A stretch of 64,000 nt of DNA. Source: JBATTK01 sp049670505. GTDB lineage: Bacteria > Bacteroidota > Bacteroidia > Flavobacteriales > Flavobacteriaceae. A model generated the notes under the pieces. It saw nothing but the letters and a program-made list of their open reading frames with translations. It was not told where the DNA came from and did not search any database. Shown here piece by piece: positions 15,758-24,370 of this stretch (the stretch's first letter is position 1; every line of letters starts with the position of its first letter). The stretch spans positions 1-64,000 of the forward strand of contig JBATTK010000110.1 of NCBI GenBank assembly GCA_049670505.1, in the 5' to 3' direction. A program made the position numbers and the translations under genes.

Positions 15758-18160
15758 TCAATTATTGTTTTCGGCCATACCCAGGGTCACAAAACTCTCT
15801 TCGGCCTTGTTGATGTTCTCGATACCCCTTAACAGCGCATCGGGATTGAAGGAAATACTGTTGATTCCTTCTTCCACCAGGAACTTGGCAAATTCGGGAA
15901 AGTCGCTGGGTGCTTGTCCGCATAGCCCTATTTTGGTATGTGTTTTTCGTGCAGATGCTATCGCCATGGCGATCATCCGTTTGGCGGCGAGATTATTTTC
16001 ATCGAACAATGGACCCAAAATTTCTGAATCGCGATCAATGCCCAAGGTCAATTGGGTGAGGTCGTTGGAACCTATGGAAAAGCCATCAAAGATCTCGGCA
16101 AATTCTTCCGCCAAGATGACATTGCTGGGAATTTCTACCATGGTATAGATTTCAATTCCGTTTTCGCCACGCTTTAAACCGTATTTCCCCATGCTGGTGA
16201 TGACTTTTTTGCCCTCCTCCAAAGTTCGGCAAAACGGTACCATCACTTTTAGATTGGTCAGCCCCATATCTTCACGCACCTTTTTTATAGCGGCACATTC
16301 CAGGGCAAACCCATCTTTGTATAGGTCGCTGTAATACCTTGATGCCCCTCTGAAGCCCAACATGGGGTTTTCTTCATGGGGTTCAAAATCCTTGCCACCG
16401 ATGAGGTTCGCATATTCATTGGTCTTAAAATCGCTCAGGCGCACAATGACCTCTTTGGGGTAAAATGCCGCAGCAATGATGGCGATACCTTGGGACAATT
16501 GGTCGATAAAATAATCTTGTTTATTTTGATAACCGTAGGTAAGCGTATTTATTTTTTTAATGGTATCTGTATGCTGTAGTTGGTTGAATTTGATTAATGC
16601 CATGGGGTGTATTTGCACGGAATGGGTAATGATGAATTCCATGCGCAACAATCCTACCCCGTTGTTGGGGTAGAATGATAGTTGGAAAGCATTTTCTGGA
16701 TCGGCTAGAATTATTTTTGCCTCGGTGCGGGGCATCCGAATGCTGGAAAAGTCGATTTTTTCTTCCTTAAAACCAAGTTCTCCTTCATAGATATAGCCCG
16801 TCTTCCCCTGTGAACAGGACATAGTGATGGTCTTACCACCCGCAATGATCGTAGTGGCATTGCCACAGCCTACGATTGCGGGAACCCCAAGTTCACGGGC
16901 AACAATGGCGGCATGGCTTGTACGCCCGCCTTTATTCGTAACGATTCCACCGACCTGTTTTAAGTACGGATCCCAATCGGGCGTAATGGTATCGGTCACT
17001 ATGATATGATCAAGGGTCAAATTCTTACCCTCTTTTGGGGACTTTAAAATAATAGGGGTACCGACCTTTATTTTGGAACCTACGGCACTCCCTGTGGTCA
17101 ATACGGTTCCCTTTTCCTCTAATCTGTATTCAATGTGAATGTTTTTATCCTTGGATCGGTGTACCGTTTCCGGGCGTGCCTGGATGATAAAAAGTTCATT
17201 GGTGATTCCATCTTTGGCCCATTCAATGTCCATGGGTTTTTGATAATGTTTTTCTATCAATAAGGCCCATTTTGCCAACCTAATAATTTCTTCATCGGAG
17301 AGTACAAATTGTCGCTGTTTCGGTTTTGGCGTACGTACATTTACCGTAGCGCTGCCTTTCTTTGATCTGGAATAGATCATCGTTAATTTCTTATCGCCCA
17401 TTTTCTTTTGGATGATAGGTTGTTTTCCCTGTTCCAAAGTAGGTTTGAATACATAAAATTCATCAGGATTTATAGCGCCTTGGACAATGTTCTCGCCCAA
17501 GCCCCAAACACCCGATAGTAGAATAGCGTTCTCGAAGCCACTTTCTGGTTCAATGGTAAAACCCACACCGGAACAACCCTTATTGGCACGTACCATTTGC
17601 TGTATACCAACGGATAGGGCCACTTCCTTATGCTTAAAGCCCTTATCATCTCGGTATTTGATGGCACGATCGGTATAGAGCGAAGCAAAACACTTTTTAA
17701 CAGCTTCCAATAAAGCATCTTTCCCCTCGATATTTAAAAACGTGTCGTGCTGCCCGGCAAAACTTGCATGTGGTAGGTCTTCCGCCGTGGCGCTACTGCG
17801 TACAGCTACTGCACCGTTTTTTTTACCGAACAAATCATGGTAGGCCTTTATAATTTCCTCGGAAAAAGAAGAAGAGAACGCTCCGCCTAAAATTAGTTCG
17901 CGGGCTTTTTTTCCAAGGGTGTTCAAATTGGAATAGTTCTTTGTATCCAGTTCGGCCAGTATATTTTGTAACGGTTTTCGAAGGGAATTTTCGTCCAAGA
18001 AGGTCCAGAAAGCATATGAAGTGGTCGCAAATCCATTAGGAATCCTTATTCCTTTTGAGGTCAACCTATTGTACATTTCGCCCAAAGAAGCATTTTTGCC
18101 TCCTACCGAGGGTACATCTGCAATACCTATTTCGCCAAAGGGTCTGATATAAGTTTTCAT
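15758..18160 (-). CDS. ppsA: Phosphoenolpyruvate synthase
   Basis: 800 residues from the Met at 18160; the Met at 18169 is only ~5 bases from the predicted transcription start. N-terminal ATP-grasp/PPDK domain (VGGKNASLGEMY, AVRSSATAEDLPHASFAGQ), swivelling phospho-His domain (GGRTSHAAIVARELGVPAIVG), and C-terminal PEP/pyruvate barrel (GSNDLTQLTLGIDRD, IGLCGQAPSD with catalytic Cys). It converts pyruvate and ATP to PEP, AMP and phosphate. Regulon promoter immediately upstream. The pairing with a PfkB kinase and a separate pyruvate kinase suggests rerouting of lower glycolysis. Confidence 0.95.
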   Translation of the reverse strand: MKTYIRPFGEIGIADVPSVGGKNASLGEMYNRLTSKGIRIPNGFATTSYAFWTFLDENSLRKPLQNILAELDTKNYSNLNTLGKKARELILGGAFSSSFSEEIIKAYHDLFGKKNGAVAVRSSATAEDLPHASFAGQHDTFLNIEGKDALLEAVKKCFASLYTDRAIKYRDDKGFKHKEVALSVGIQQMVRANKGCSGVGFTIEPESGFENAILLSGVWGLGENIVQGAINPDEFYVFKPTLEQGKQPIIQKKMGDKKLTMIYSRSKKGSATVNVRTPKPKQRQFVLSDEEIIRLAKWALLIEKHYQKPMDIEWAKDGITNELFIIQARPETVHRSKDKNIHIEYRLEEKGTVLTTGSAVGSKIKVGTPIILKSPKEGKNLTLDHIIVTDTITPDWDPYLKQVGGIVTNKGGRTSHAAIVARELGVPAIVGCGNATTIIAGGKTITMSCSQGKTGYIYEGELGFKEEKIDFSSIRMPRTEAKIILADPENAFQLSFYPNNGVGLLRMEFIITHSVQIHPMALIKFNQLQHTDTIKKINTLTYGYQNKQDYFIDQLSQGIAIIAAAFYPKEVIVRLSDFKTNEYANLIGGKDFEPHEENPMLGFRGASRYYSDLYKDGFALECAAIKKVREDMGLTNLKVMVPFCRTLEEGKKVITSMGKYGLKRGENGIEIYTMVEIPSNVILAEEFAEIFDGFSIGSNDLTQLTLGIDRDSEILGPLFDENNLAAKRMIAMAIASARKTHTKIGLCGQAPSDFPEFAKFLVEEGINSISFNPDALLRGIENINKAEESFVTLGMAENNN

Positions 18161-18179
18161 TGTATCCAAATTTGTCCAA

Positions 18180-18222
18180 CAAATTTCTTGGGATTACCCT
18201 TGTGTTACAATGATCTGCATCA
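18180..18222 (-). promoter_or_regulatory. Regulon promoter of ppsA
   Basis: TGATCTGCATCA at 18211-18222 (same sequence as the ompA site) and -7 box GAAATTTG at 18187-18180, 35-base spacing. The predicted leader is only about 14 bases long. Confidence 0.7.
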
Positions 18223-18421
18223 GTTTGGGATTTAGAACTATCCATCAAGTTTATGGGGTAATGCTTGGCGTTGAATGGGGAGACCCCCCACTTATCGACA
18301 CTTTCACAAGAAAATAGGGGGAGGGTTTGGTATAATCATTTTAGATATTTCAAGCCTTTGTAATTATATCTCTATCGTTACATTTTTATGCGTCCAAACT
18401 TTAGACTCTAATGTCCAAGTT

Positions 18422-18880
18422 CTATATTTTCTGTTTCCCCGTAATTTCAAGTATTTTGATGCGGTATACGATTGGGGAACTACTTTTTGCACCAAGCTTG
18501 CTCGAGAATTCATGAATGAATTGAAGTTCCTTTTCTTCCTTGCGTTTAATGATTCCCTTCACTCCCTGGGCAAATTCGTGCAGCAGGTTCTTAGCATCAA
18601 TGCCGCTAAGTTCATCGAATTTACCATGCACCAAAACAGATTTCCATCGATCTACAGATTCAATTTCATCGACCTCAATGGCCACCGACTGGTTTTTTCG
18701 CATGGCATTGATCTTATGGCCCTCCAAGGAATAACTGATAATGCCGTTGCTGTTATGGTTACCAAAGAAATAGGTAATGGGGATTACATATGGACTCTGA
18801 CCAACAATGTAGGCCAAGCGACCAATATAGTTGTCACGGAGCAACCGTGTGCATTCCACTGAATTCAGATCTTTTATCAT
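18422..18880 (-). CDS. FMN-binding pyridoxamine 5'-phosphate oxidase-like protein
   Basis: 152 residues, split-barrel flavin fold of the NimA/PNPOx-like type: CTRLLRDNYIGRLAYI at the N-terminus, YVIPITYFF, then IISYSLEGHKINAMRKNQSVAIEVDEIES, WKSVLVHGKFDEL. Such proteins bind FMN or heme and are frequent in redox stress regulons. The reaction is unknown. Own regulon promoter at 18908-18950. Confidence 0.85.
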   Translation of the reverse strand: MIKDLNSVECTRLLRDNYIGRLAYIVGQSPYVIPITYFFGNHNSNGIISYSLEGHKINAMRKNQSVAIEVDEIESVDRWKSVLVHGKFDELSGIDAKNLLHEFAQGVKGIIKRKEEKELQFIHEFSSKLGAKSSSPIVYRIKILEITGKQKI

Positions 18881-18907
18881 TATCTGTCATTTACACTATT
18901 TACATAC

Positions 18908-18950
18908 TAAAAGTAAGGAGGAAAAATCAGTTTAAGTATGATATGGATCA
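18908..18950 (-). promoter_or_regulatory. Regulon promoter of the PNPOx-like gene
   Basis: TGATATGGATCA at 18939-18950, leftward -7 box TACTTTTA at 18915-18908, 35-base spacing, predicted start ~18902. Confidence 0.7.
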
Positions 18951-19106
18951 TTCGTTCAGGATATTTTTTGTATCGAAAAGAATAAGGCCTATTTTCATTT
19001 TGTACTATTAATAAATTTCCTAAACATACTAAGATTATTCTTTCAAAAGCACTACATTTAGGTACCGATCTTCATTACGACTACAACCTGTAACATCATT
19101 TTGCCT

Positions 19107-19475
19107 ATGACCTCTGTTTTACTTATTGAAGATCATATCAGCATATTGGAGAACACTGCGGAGCTTTTGGAACTTGAGGGGTTTCATGTAGTAATGGCCA
19201 ATAACGGTAAGGTCGGTCTTCAAAAACTGGCCGATTTTGTTCCCGATATTATCATATGTGATCTGTTGATGCCCGAAATGGACGGACTTACCCTGCTCGG
19301 CACTTTAGGGAAACATCCCGATTATAAGAAAATTCCTTTTATTTTCTTTAGTGCCAAATCCGAAAAGACCGATATTAAATTAGGATTGGATGCAGGTGCC
19401 GATGATTATCTGGTAAAACCTTTTGAGTTCGAGGAACTTTTGGAATCCATTAAAAAGTGCTTGGTTAAAAGGTAA
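19107..19475 (+). CDS. Stand-alone response regulator receiver
   Basis: 122 residues from the ATG at 19107 (the frame is open from a TTG at 19101). Receiver only: acidic pocket IEDH, phosphoacceptor Asp in IIICDLLMPEMDG, Thr/Ser switch FSAKSEK and Lys in YLVKPFE. It closely resembles the receiver half of the Crp-type regulator at 62909-63982 (shared ENTA.LLEL-like start, PDIIICD.MMPE.DG, IPFIF.(T/S)AKSEK.D, GADDYL.KPFE). A shared histidine kinase, or competition for phosphate, is inferred. No regulon palindrome precedes it. Confidence 0.88.
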   Translation: MTSVLLIEDHISILENTAELLELEGFHVVMANNGKVGLQKLADFVPDIIICDLLMPEMDGLTLLGTLGKHPDYKKIPFIFFSAKSEKTDIKLGLDAGADDYLVKPFEFEELLESIKKCLVKR

Positions 19476-19501
19476 GACTTGCAATCTGAACTTTGTACCC
19501 T

Positions 19502-20872
19502 TTAGACAACCAATGTACGTACTTCGTTCAATTTTGGCAGGTGAACATGCCAGCGAAAAGAGTCGTTAAGTTTTACACGAAATGAATTCAGGGCATGGGG
19601 TTCCCCGTGGATCAAGAACACGCTCTCCGGAATATTCCTGATCTTGCCCAACCAATGTAAAAGTTCATGTTGGTCCGCATGGGCAGAAAGGCTTTGCAGA
19701 TGCCGAATCCGTGCTTTTACCGGATAATATTTGCCATAAATCTTAAGCTCATGGGCGCCTTCCAACAATTGTCTGCCCCGTGTTCCGGTAGCCATATAAC
19801 CAATAAGGAGTACCGTGGTAGAAGGCTTGTCCAACAATTGTTGTAAATAGGTAAGTACCCTTCCGCCCGTGACCATACCGCTGCCTGCAATGACAATTTT
19901 AGGCCGCGGGTCGTCTATGACCTCCCAGGTTTCCTTGTAGGATTGAACAATATTGATATGGTTGCACATGGCCTTATATTCATTCATCGACAAGCTGTGC
20001 CATTCCGGATGCCGCTTAAAAATGGAAAGTACGTTGTTGCCCATGGGACTGTCCACGAAAATGGGAATATTGGGTATTTTGTTCTTTCGGTATAGTTGCC
20101 ATAACAGATACATGAGTGACTGCAGACGCTCCACGGCAAAGGAGGGGATAATAAGATGGCCCCTTTTTTGAATAGTTTCCTTGACCAAAGTGGCCAAAAT
20201 GGATGCTACATCCTCATCGGGGTGGCATTTGTTACCATATGTACTTTCCATAAATAGATAGTCAGCCCACTCCGGTCGTTCCGGTGGCGCTAGCAATAAA
20301 TCTTCCGATCTTCCTATATCGCCCGAAAACACAAATTGTTTTCCATAGATGTCCAGTTCCACAAAGGTAGCTCCTATGATATGGCCATTGTAACGAAAGC
20401 GATATCTGATGTTTTTGGAGAGTCGATGCCAAACATAGGGCTTCTGATCTTTGAAAAAATACAAGGTGCGTTCTACTTCTTCATGGGTGTAAAAGGGTAG
20501 GGCAGTATCATGTTTGGAATAGCCCTCGGCATTGGCCCGTTGCGCTTCCTCCTCTTGTATTTTGGCACTATCCCTTAAAATAACCTCTGTAACATCCAAG
20601 GTTGGGGCAGTTCCATAGATAGCTCCTTTAAAACCTTCCTTGAGCAATCTGGGCAGATAACCTATATGGTCCAGATGGCCGTGGGTAAGTAGTACGGCGT
20701 CCGTTTTGGATACGTCTATGGGCAAGGGTTTCCAGTTTAACAAACGGAGTTCTTTTAGGCCTTGGAACATGCCACAGTCCACCATCAGGTTTTTTTCCGG
20801 GGTTTCCAGATAAAATTTTGAACCTGTTACGGTACCCGCGGCACCTAGAAAATGAACCTTAATGATTGGCAT
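19502..20872 (-). CDS. Beta-CASP metallo-beta-lactamase RNA-processing exonuclease
   Basis: 456 residues from the Met at 20872. MBL core LLTHGHLDHIGYL (HxHxDH), MESTYGN, then beta-CASP landmarks SFAVERLQSLMYLL, VIAGSGMVTGGRVLTYL, LSAHADQHELLHW and LIHGEP. This family (CPSF73/YSH1-like) cleaves RNA, less often DNA. The gene overlaps the ATP-cone endonuclease by 14 bases, so the two are coupled and may act together on nucleic acid. Confidence 0.9.
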   Translation of the reverse strand: MPIIKVHFLGAAGTVTGSKFYLETPEKNLMVDCGMFQGLKELRLLNWKPLPIDVSKTDAVLLTHGHLDHIGYLPRLLKEGFKGAIYGTAPTLDVTEVILRDSAKIQEEEAQRANAEGYSKHDTALPFYTHEEVERTLYFFKDQKPYVWHRLSKNIRYRFRYNGHIIGATFVELDIYGKQFVFSGDIGRSEDLLLAPPERPEWADYLFMESTYGNKCHPDEDVASILATLVKETIQKRGHLIIPSFAVERLQSLMYLLWQLYRKNKIPNIPIFVDSPMGNNVLSIFKRHPEWHSLSMNEYKAMCNHINIVQSYKETWEVIDDPRPKIVIAGSGMVTGGRVLTYLQQLLDKPSTTVLLIGYMATGTRGRQLLEGAHELKIYGKYYPVKARIRHLQSLSAHADQHELLHWLGKIRNIPESVFLIHGEPHALNSFRVKLNDSFRWHVHLPKLNEVRTLVV

Positions 20873-21725
20873 TTGGGTTGTTTTTGCGGTTGCATAACAT
20901 TTCCATCTCCTCAAAAATCTTTTTCTTTCGGGTTTCCGTCACGCCCAAATGATCCAAAAAAAAGCGATCGCCCAAGAGCTGGCGGCATAGCACCACGTCT
21001 CTACCCAATAAAAAATCCTTTTCCCGCTTCGTGAGCAGGGTAGAGACCGTAATGGGATATAGCCCCGATCGGTCGATTCGGTCTTTGAGCGCATCGTCCT
21101 TCGGATGGTTCCATCCCAATAGGAAAAGCCCGGCACATTTTCCGTATTGTAGAGCATCGGCGGTAAAGCGAGTATTGGTGACCAGCCAGCAATCCTCTAA
21201 GGGCTTTTTATCGTGTTCTCCGTTCCATCTTTTTTGGACGTCCTTATACCTGCTATGAATATAGAGCGGGTCTCTTACATTGCACTTTTTGGTCTTGTCA
21301 CTGTGGAATTTGCATTCCACCAGTATAAATCGATCGTTTTCCTGCGCCAATACATCTATTTCGTGCGCCACGCAATGCCCCTGTACAATAATTCCCACCT
21401 CTATATCATATCCGGAAAATTTTAGAAGCTGTCCCACGAATCTCTCGAACGGAAATCCCGTAGGCCCCAGATCGTAAATGGCCTTCTTTAATTTATATTT
21501 TGAGGCAAAGATCGAACGCTCTTTTTTTAACAGTGCAAATGATCTGTTATAGATTTCGCGGGTAGTAATGCCAGGGTACAGTTCTTTTTTTATGGTTCGT
21601 AAGATATGGTCGACAACATTATCGCTTGCTCCTGATTTTTTTAGGGATGCTTCGAGCTTTTTTAGGGAGAAAGGTACTTTTTCGCCGGTGGATTTAATGA
21701 CCTCTAACTGACTTTCTGGTATCAT
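20859..21725 (-). CDS. ATP-cone protein with Mrr-like restriction endonuclease domain
   Basis: 288 residues. Residues ~5-90 form an ATP-cone (VIKSTGEKVPFSLKKLEASLKKSG, TTREIYNRSFALLKK), the nucleotide-sensing module of ribonucleotide reductases. Residues ~95-190 carry a PD-(D/E)xK nuclease core: FERFVGQLLKFSGYD, HEIDVLAQ (Asp) and ILVECKFH (ExK). ATP-cone plus nuclease proteins are known in bacteria but poorly characterised. First gene of an operon with the beta-CASP enzyme; regulon promoter at 21798-21840. An energy-state-gated nuclease is inferred. Confidence 0.85.
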   Translation of the reverse strand: MIPESQLEVIKSTGEKVPFSLKKLEASLKKSGASDNVVDHILRTIKKELYPGITTREIYNRSFALLKKERSIFASKYKLKKAIYDLGPTGFPFERFVGQLLKFSGYDIEVGIIVQGHCVAHEIDVLAQENDRFILVECKFHSDKTKKCNVRDPLYIHSRYKDVQKRWNGEHDKKPLEDCWLVTNTRFTADALQYGKCAGLFLLGWNHPKDDALKDRIDRSGLYPITVSTLLTKREKDFLLGRDVVLCRQLLGDRFFLDHLGVTETRKKKIFEEMEMLCNRKNNPNANH

Positions 21726-21797
21726 TTTAGGATTTATGGAAATACATCTACGTTTTTGGATAGGCCTTCAGCGCATAAAAGCCAGTGCCATTTAAAA

Positions 21798-21840
21798 CAA
21801 AAATAGTGTGCCGTTGAACCTTGGGGAATGACCATTGTCA
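21798..21840 (-). promoter_or_regulatory. Regulon promoter of the endonuclease/beta-CASP operon
   Basis: TGACCATTGTCA at 21829-21840; leftward -7 box TATTTTTG at 21805-21798, 35-base spacing and a perfect TANNTTTG. Confidence 0.75.
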
Positions 21841-21882
21841 TACTTGCGATAGCGATGATTTTAAGTAACTCTCTTTCCGGAC

Positions 21883-21925
21883 TGACCCAAGTCATTGTAA
21901 ATAGGCCCTAACCCAAATACATTTG
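21883..21925 (+). promoter_or_regulatory. Regulon promoter of the PepSY-like/dodecin operon
   Basis: TGACCCAAGTCA at 21883-21894 and perfect -7 box TACATTTG at 21918-21925, 35-base spacing. It lies 42 bases from the leftward site of the endonuclease operon, so this intergenic region holds two separate, oppositely oriented copies. Confidence 0.78.
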
Positions 21926-21989
21926 ATCCGATGGACATAAGAACGTTCATCCCATTAATTCACTTTAATATTAACTTAAATCTGTACTT

Positions 21990-22499
21990 ATGAAAAAAGT
22001 AGTATTGGGCCTATTGGCCATAGGATTGACCCTCCCCGCCTGCGGGCAGGTTATAAAGACGGAACAACTGTCCGAAGTAATCGTATATGCGACGAACTAC
22101 AAATATTTAAACAATGTAAACACGCAGGAAGTAGCTTCCATTCCCGTAGAAATGTTGGAGCGTAAAGTGGCTGCTTTTAATCTGAAGGATTCCGAATTTT
22201 ATCAAGACGATTATGATCTATACCAAATCAGTTTTTATATCCCGGAGGGTAAAATTCTTGCCGCCTATGACAGCGACGGAAAATTGATCCGTACCGCCGA
22301 GAGGTTCAAGGATATTAGTCTGCCCACAGCGGTAAGAGAAGCAGTTTTAGACCGCTTCCCGCAATGGGTCATTACAAAAGATGTGTATTTGGTCAACTAC
22401 CACGAAGACAAGGGTGCAACCAAAAGGTATAAACTTAAATTGAAAAACGGGGATGAGATCATACGCGTAAAGGTGGATGAAAAAGGAGAATTTTTATAG
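21990..22499 (+). CDS. Secreted PepSY-like protein
   Basis: 169 residues with an N-terminal signal sequence (cleavage or lipid attachment near PACG, residue 18). The mature part has two similar alpha/beta units, the second with AVREAVLDRFPQWVITKDVYLVNYHEDKG, as in the periplasmic PepSY-like (DUF2874) proteins of Bacteroidetes. Possibly a periplasmic binding or inhibitor protein. Followed after 51 bases by dodecin in the same transcript. Confidence 0.75.
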   Translation: MKKVVLGLLAIGLTLPACGQVIKTEQLSEVIVYATNYKYLNNVNTQEVASIPVEMLERKVAAFNLKDSEFYQDDYDLYQISFYIPEGKILAAYDSDGKLIRTAERFKDISLPTAVREAVLDRFPQWVITKDVYLVNYHEDKGATKRYKLKLKNGDEIIRVKVDEKGEFL

Positions 22500-22550
22500 T
22501 AAGCACTCATCAAAGTTTACAGTTAGTACTAATCATTAAAAAAACATATA

Positions 22551-22760
22551 ATGTCAATATTAAAAGTAATAGAGATCCTAGGCAATAGTACCGAGAGTTT
22601 TGAAGATGCCGTGCAGCATATTATCAACGAGGCATCAAAGACGGTGCAGAACATTAAATCTGTTTATATCAAAGATATGCAAGTAACCGTGAGCGATGAC
22701 CAAATTTCCGAATACCGTGTCAACGCTAAGGTAACATTTGGAATTATGATGCCAGAGTAG
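22551..22760 (+). CDS. Dodecin (flavin-storage protein)
   Basis: 69 residues, full length for the family. SILKVIEILGNSTESFEDAV, IINEASKTVQNIKSVYIKDM, YRVNAKVTFGI are typical dodecin segments; the protein forms hollow dodecamers that bind flavins and quench their photochemistry. It fits with the several flavoproteins in the same regulon (PNPOx-like, FMN-bind lipoprotein, flavin reductase). Confidence 0.92.
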   Translation: MSILKVIEILGNSTESFEDAVQHIINEASKTVQNIKSVYIKDMQVTVSDDQISEYRVNAKVTFGIMMPE

Positions 22761-22780
22761 CTTATTTGTTTTGGTTTATA

Positions 22781-22837
22781 GGGACAGGGCACTTGTACAG
22801 TAGTATATACCATAGGCAAGGCCCTGTCACAATTTTT
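22781..22837 (+). terminator. Terminator of the dodecin operon
   Basis: GACAGGGC (22783-22790) pairs with GCCCTGTC (22821-22828), extended inward by CTTG/CAAG, then ACAATTTTTATA on the plus strand. Confidence 0.8.
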
Positions 22838-22911
22838 ATAGGACTCATGCTTGCATGATGCCGGGTTTGGTTTAAGAGCTAAGCTTCCCATATGGTTAAA
22901 AACGTTCAAAA

Positions 22912-22953
22912 TGATGCACATCATTGTCCATGCCGACTATTCTGACAACTTTA
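22912..22953 (+). promoter_or_regulatory. Regulon promoter of the methyltransferase gene
   Basis: TGATGCACATCA at 22912-22923 with -7 box CAACTTTA at 22946-22953 (34-base spacing). Flanks AATGA...TCATT. Confidence 0.68.
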
Positions 22954-22977
22954 TAAGATGAATATAAAACTTAGATT

Positions 22978-23615
22978 ATGGCACAGATTGAAATATTCGA
23001 CAAATATGTTGCGGAGTATGAAAAATGGTATGAAGACCATACCGAGGTTTATGAATCGGAACTTGCCGCCATTAGGGAACAATTGTTGAAATTGCCCCAA
23101 AATATACAGGGTATAGAAGTAGGCTTGGGTACAGGGAGATTTTCAGAACCTTTAGGCATCAAAGAAGGTGTAGAGCCTTCCGAAGCTATGGCCCAAAAAG
23201 CTATTGATAGGGGAGTTGAGGTAATACAGGGTGTCGCAGAAAGGTTACCTTATGGCGATCTACAGTTCAATTTTGTACTCTTTGTGACCCTTTGTCATCT
23301 AGACAATGTTAGACTTGCCTTACAAGAGGCACATCGAGTATTGAAACATGGAGGTTCCATTTTGGTAGGATTTCTTGAGAAAGATGGCCAAGTGGCAAAA
23401 AAATATATCGAAAAACGGTATAGAAGCCATTTCTATGCGAAAGCTACGTTTTATACAGTAGACCATATAAAAAACTATTGCAGGAAGCTAAATTCAAAGA
23501 TCTGGAATTCAACCAGACGCTTTTTGGCGATATGGAAAAAATCAACGAAGTACAAATACCAAAACAAGGTACCGGAGAGGGATCTTTTGTAGTGGTAAAA
23601 GCCCTTAAAAAATAA
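22978..23615 (+). pseudogene. Class I SAM methyltransferase, apparent -1 frameshift
   Basis: Methyltransf_11 fold: IEVGLGTGRFSEPL (SAM motif I), GVEPSEAMAQKA, GVAERLPYGDLQFNFVLFV, HRVLKHGGSILVGF. The first frame stops at 23592 after an atypical basic tail. Adding one A to the six-A run at 23469-23474 restores a tail ending TGEGSFVVVKALKK and a TAA at 23613, which is what the family normally has. So the natural gene is 22978-23615, broken by one base, either a real mutation, a slippage site or a sequencing error. The substrate is unknown. Driven by a regulon promoter. Confidence 0.8.
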
Positions 23616-23650
23616 AGCACGGGTACTCTCACATATGGCCGATATAGTAA

Positions 23651-24283
23651 TCACGGGTCCATATGGTTGGTTTCTTCCAACAAAGCTATAGCTTCTTGAT
23701 CGGAAACCTGTTTAAATTCTTTATAGAACTGCCCTACCGCCCTAAAATAATAAGGGACCTTTAAGCATACCACCTCATCGATTTCAGGTATTTGCTTCAA
23801 TTTTCTGATGGCAGAAATGGGGGCCACCGGTATTGCCACAATGATTTTTTCCGGTTTTTGTTTACTTGCTAATTGTACCGTTGCAATGATAGTGTTACCC
23901 GTGGCGATACCATCATCTACAATGATTATGGTTCTACTATTCAAATTTTCGGGCGATCGGTGTTTGTAATATTGATTAAAGCGCAGCTGGAGCTTTGCAC
24001 GGATCTTGGTGGTTTCTTCCGCTATATAGCTTTTGGTCACGCCTATGGCGTTTGTCAATACGATATCATCCAGACTTACGGCACCTATGGCATATTCCTT
24101 ATGATACGGGTGGCCTATTTTTTTGATCAGGGCAATTTCCAATGGGGCTTTCAAAGCCTTGGCAATGATGCTACCTATGGGCAATCCGCCTCTAGGGATG
24201 GACAAGATTACCACATTTTCTTCTTTGAACTTCAATAGTTTTTCCGCCAATTGTGTTCCCGCATCAATTCTATCCTTATACAT
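23651..24283 (-). CDS. Phosphoribosyltransferase-fold protein
   Basis: 210 residues. PRPP-binding loop IIIVDDGIATGNT near residue 120, N-terminal SIPRGGLPIG, and VALPVAPISA-like segment after it. These proteins, often adjacent to dienelactone-hydrolase-like genes in stress islands, are annotated as putative phosphoribosyltransferases of unknown acceptor. Third gene of the leftward operon 26196-23651, 87 bases after the hydrolase. Confidence 0.86.
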   Translation of the reverse strand: MYKDRIDAGTQLAEKLLKFKEENVVILSIPRGGLPIGSIIAKALKAPLEIALIKKIGHPYHKEYAIGAVSLDDIVLTNAIGVTKSYIAEETTKIRAKLQLRFNQYYKHRSPENLNSRTIIIVDDGIATGNTIIATVQLASKQKPEKIIVAIPVAPISAIRKLKQIPEIDEVVCLKVPYYFRAVGQFYKEFKQVSDQEAIALLEETNHMDP

Positions 24284-24370
24284 TTTGTCGGTTTTAAATT
24301 TTAAAAGCTCCCCCTCCTTTTTAAAAGAAGAGAAATTGGGGCATTTATTTTTGTGTTTTTGACAATAACT

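Noticed and set aside
18275..18862. 195-residue plus-strand open frame
   Set aside because: It lies almost entirely opposite the FMN-binding PNPOx-like gene, which has clear family motifs and a promoter.
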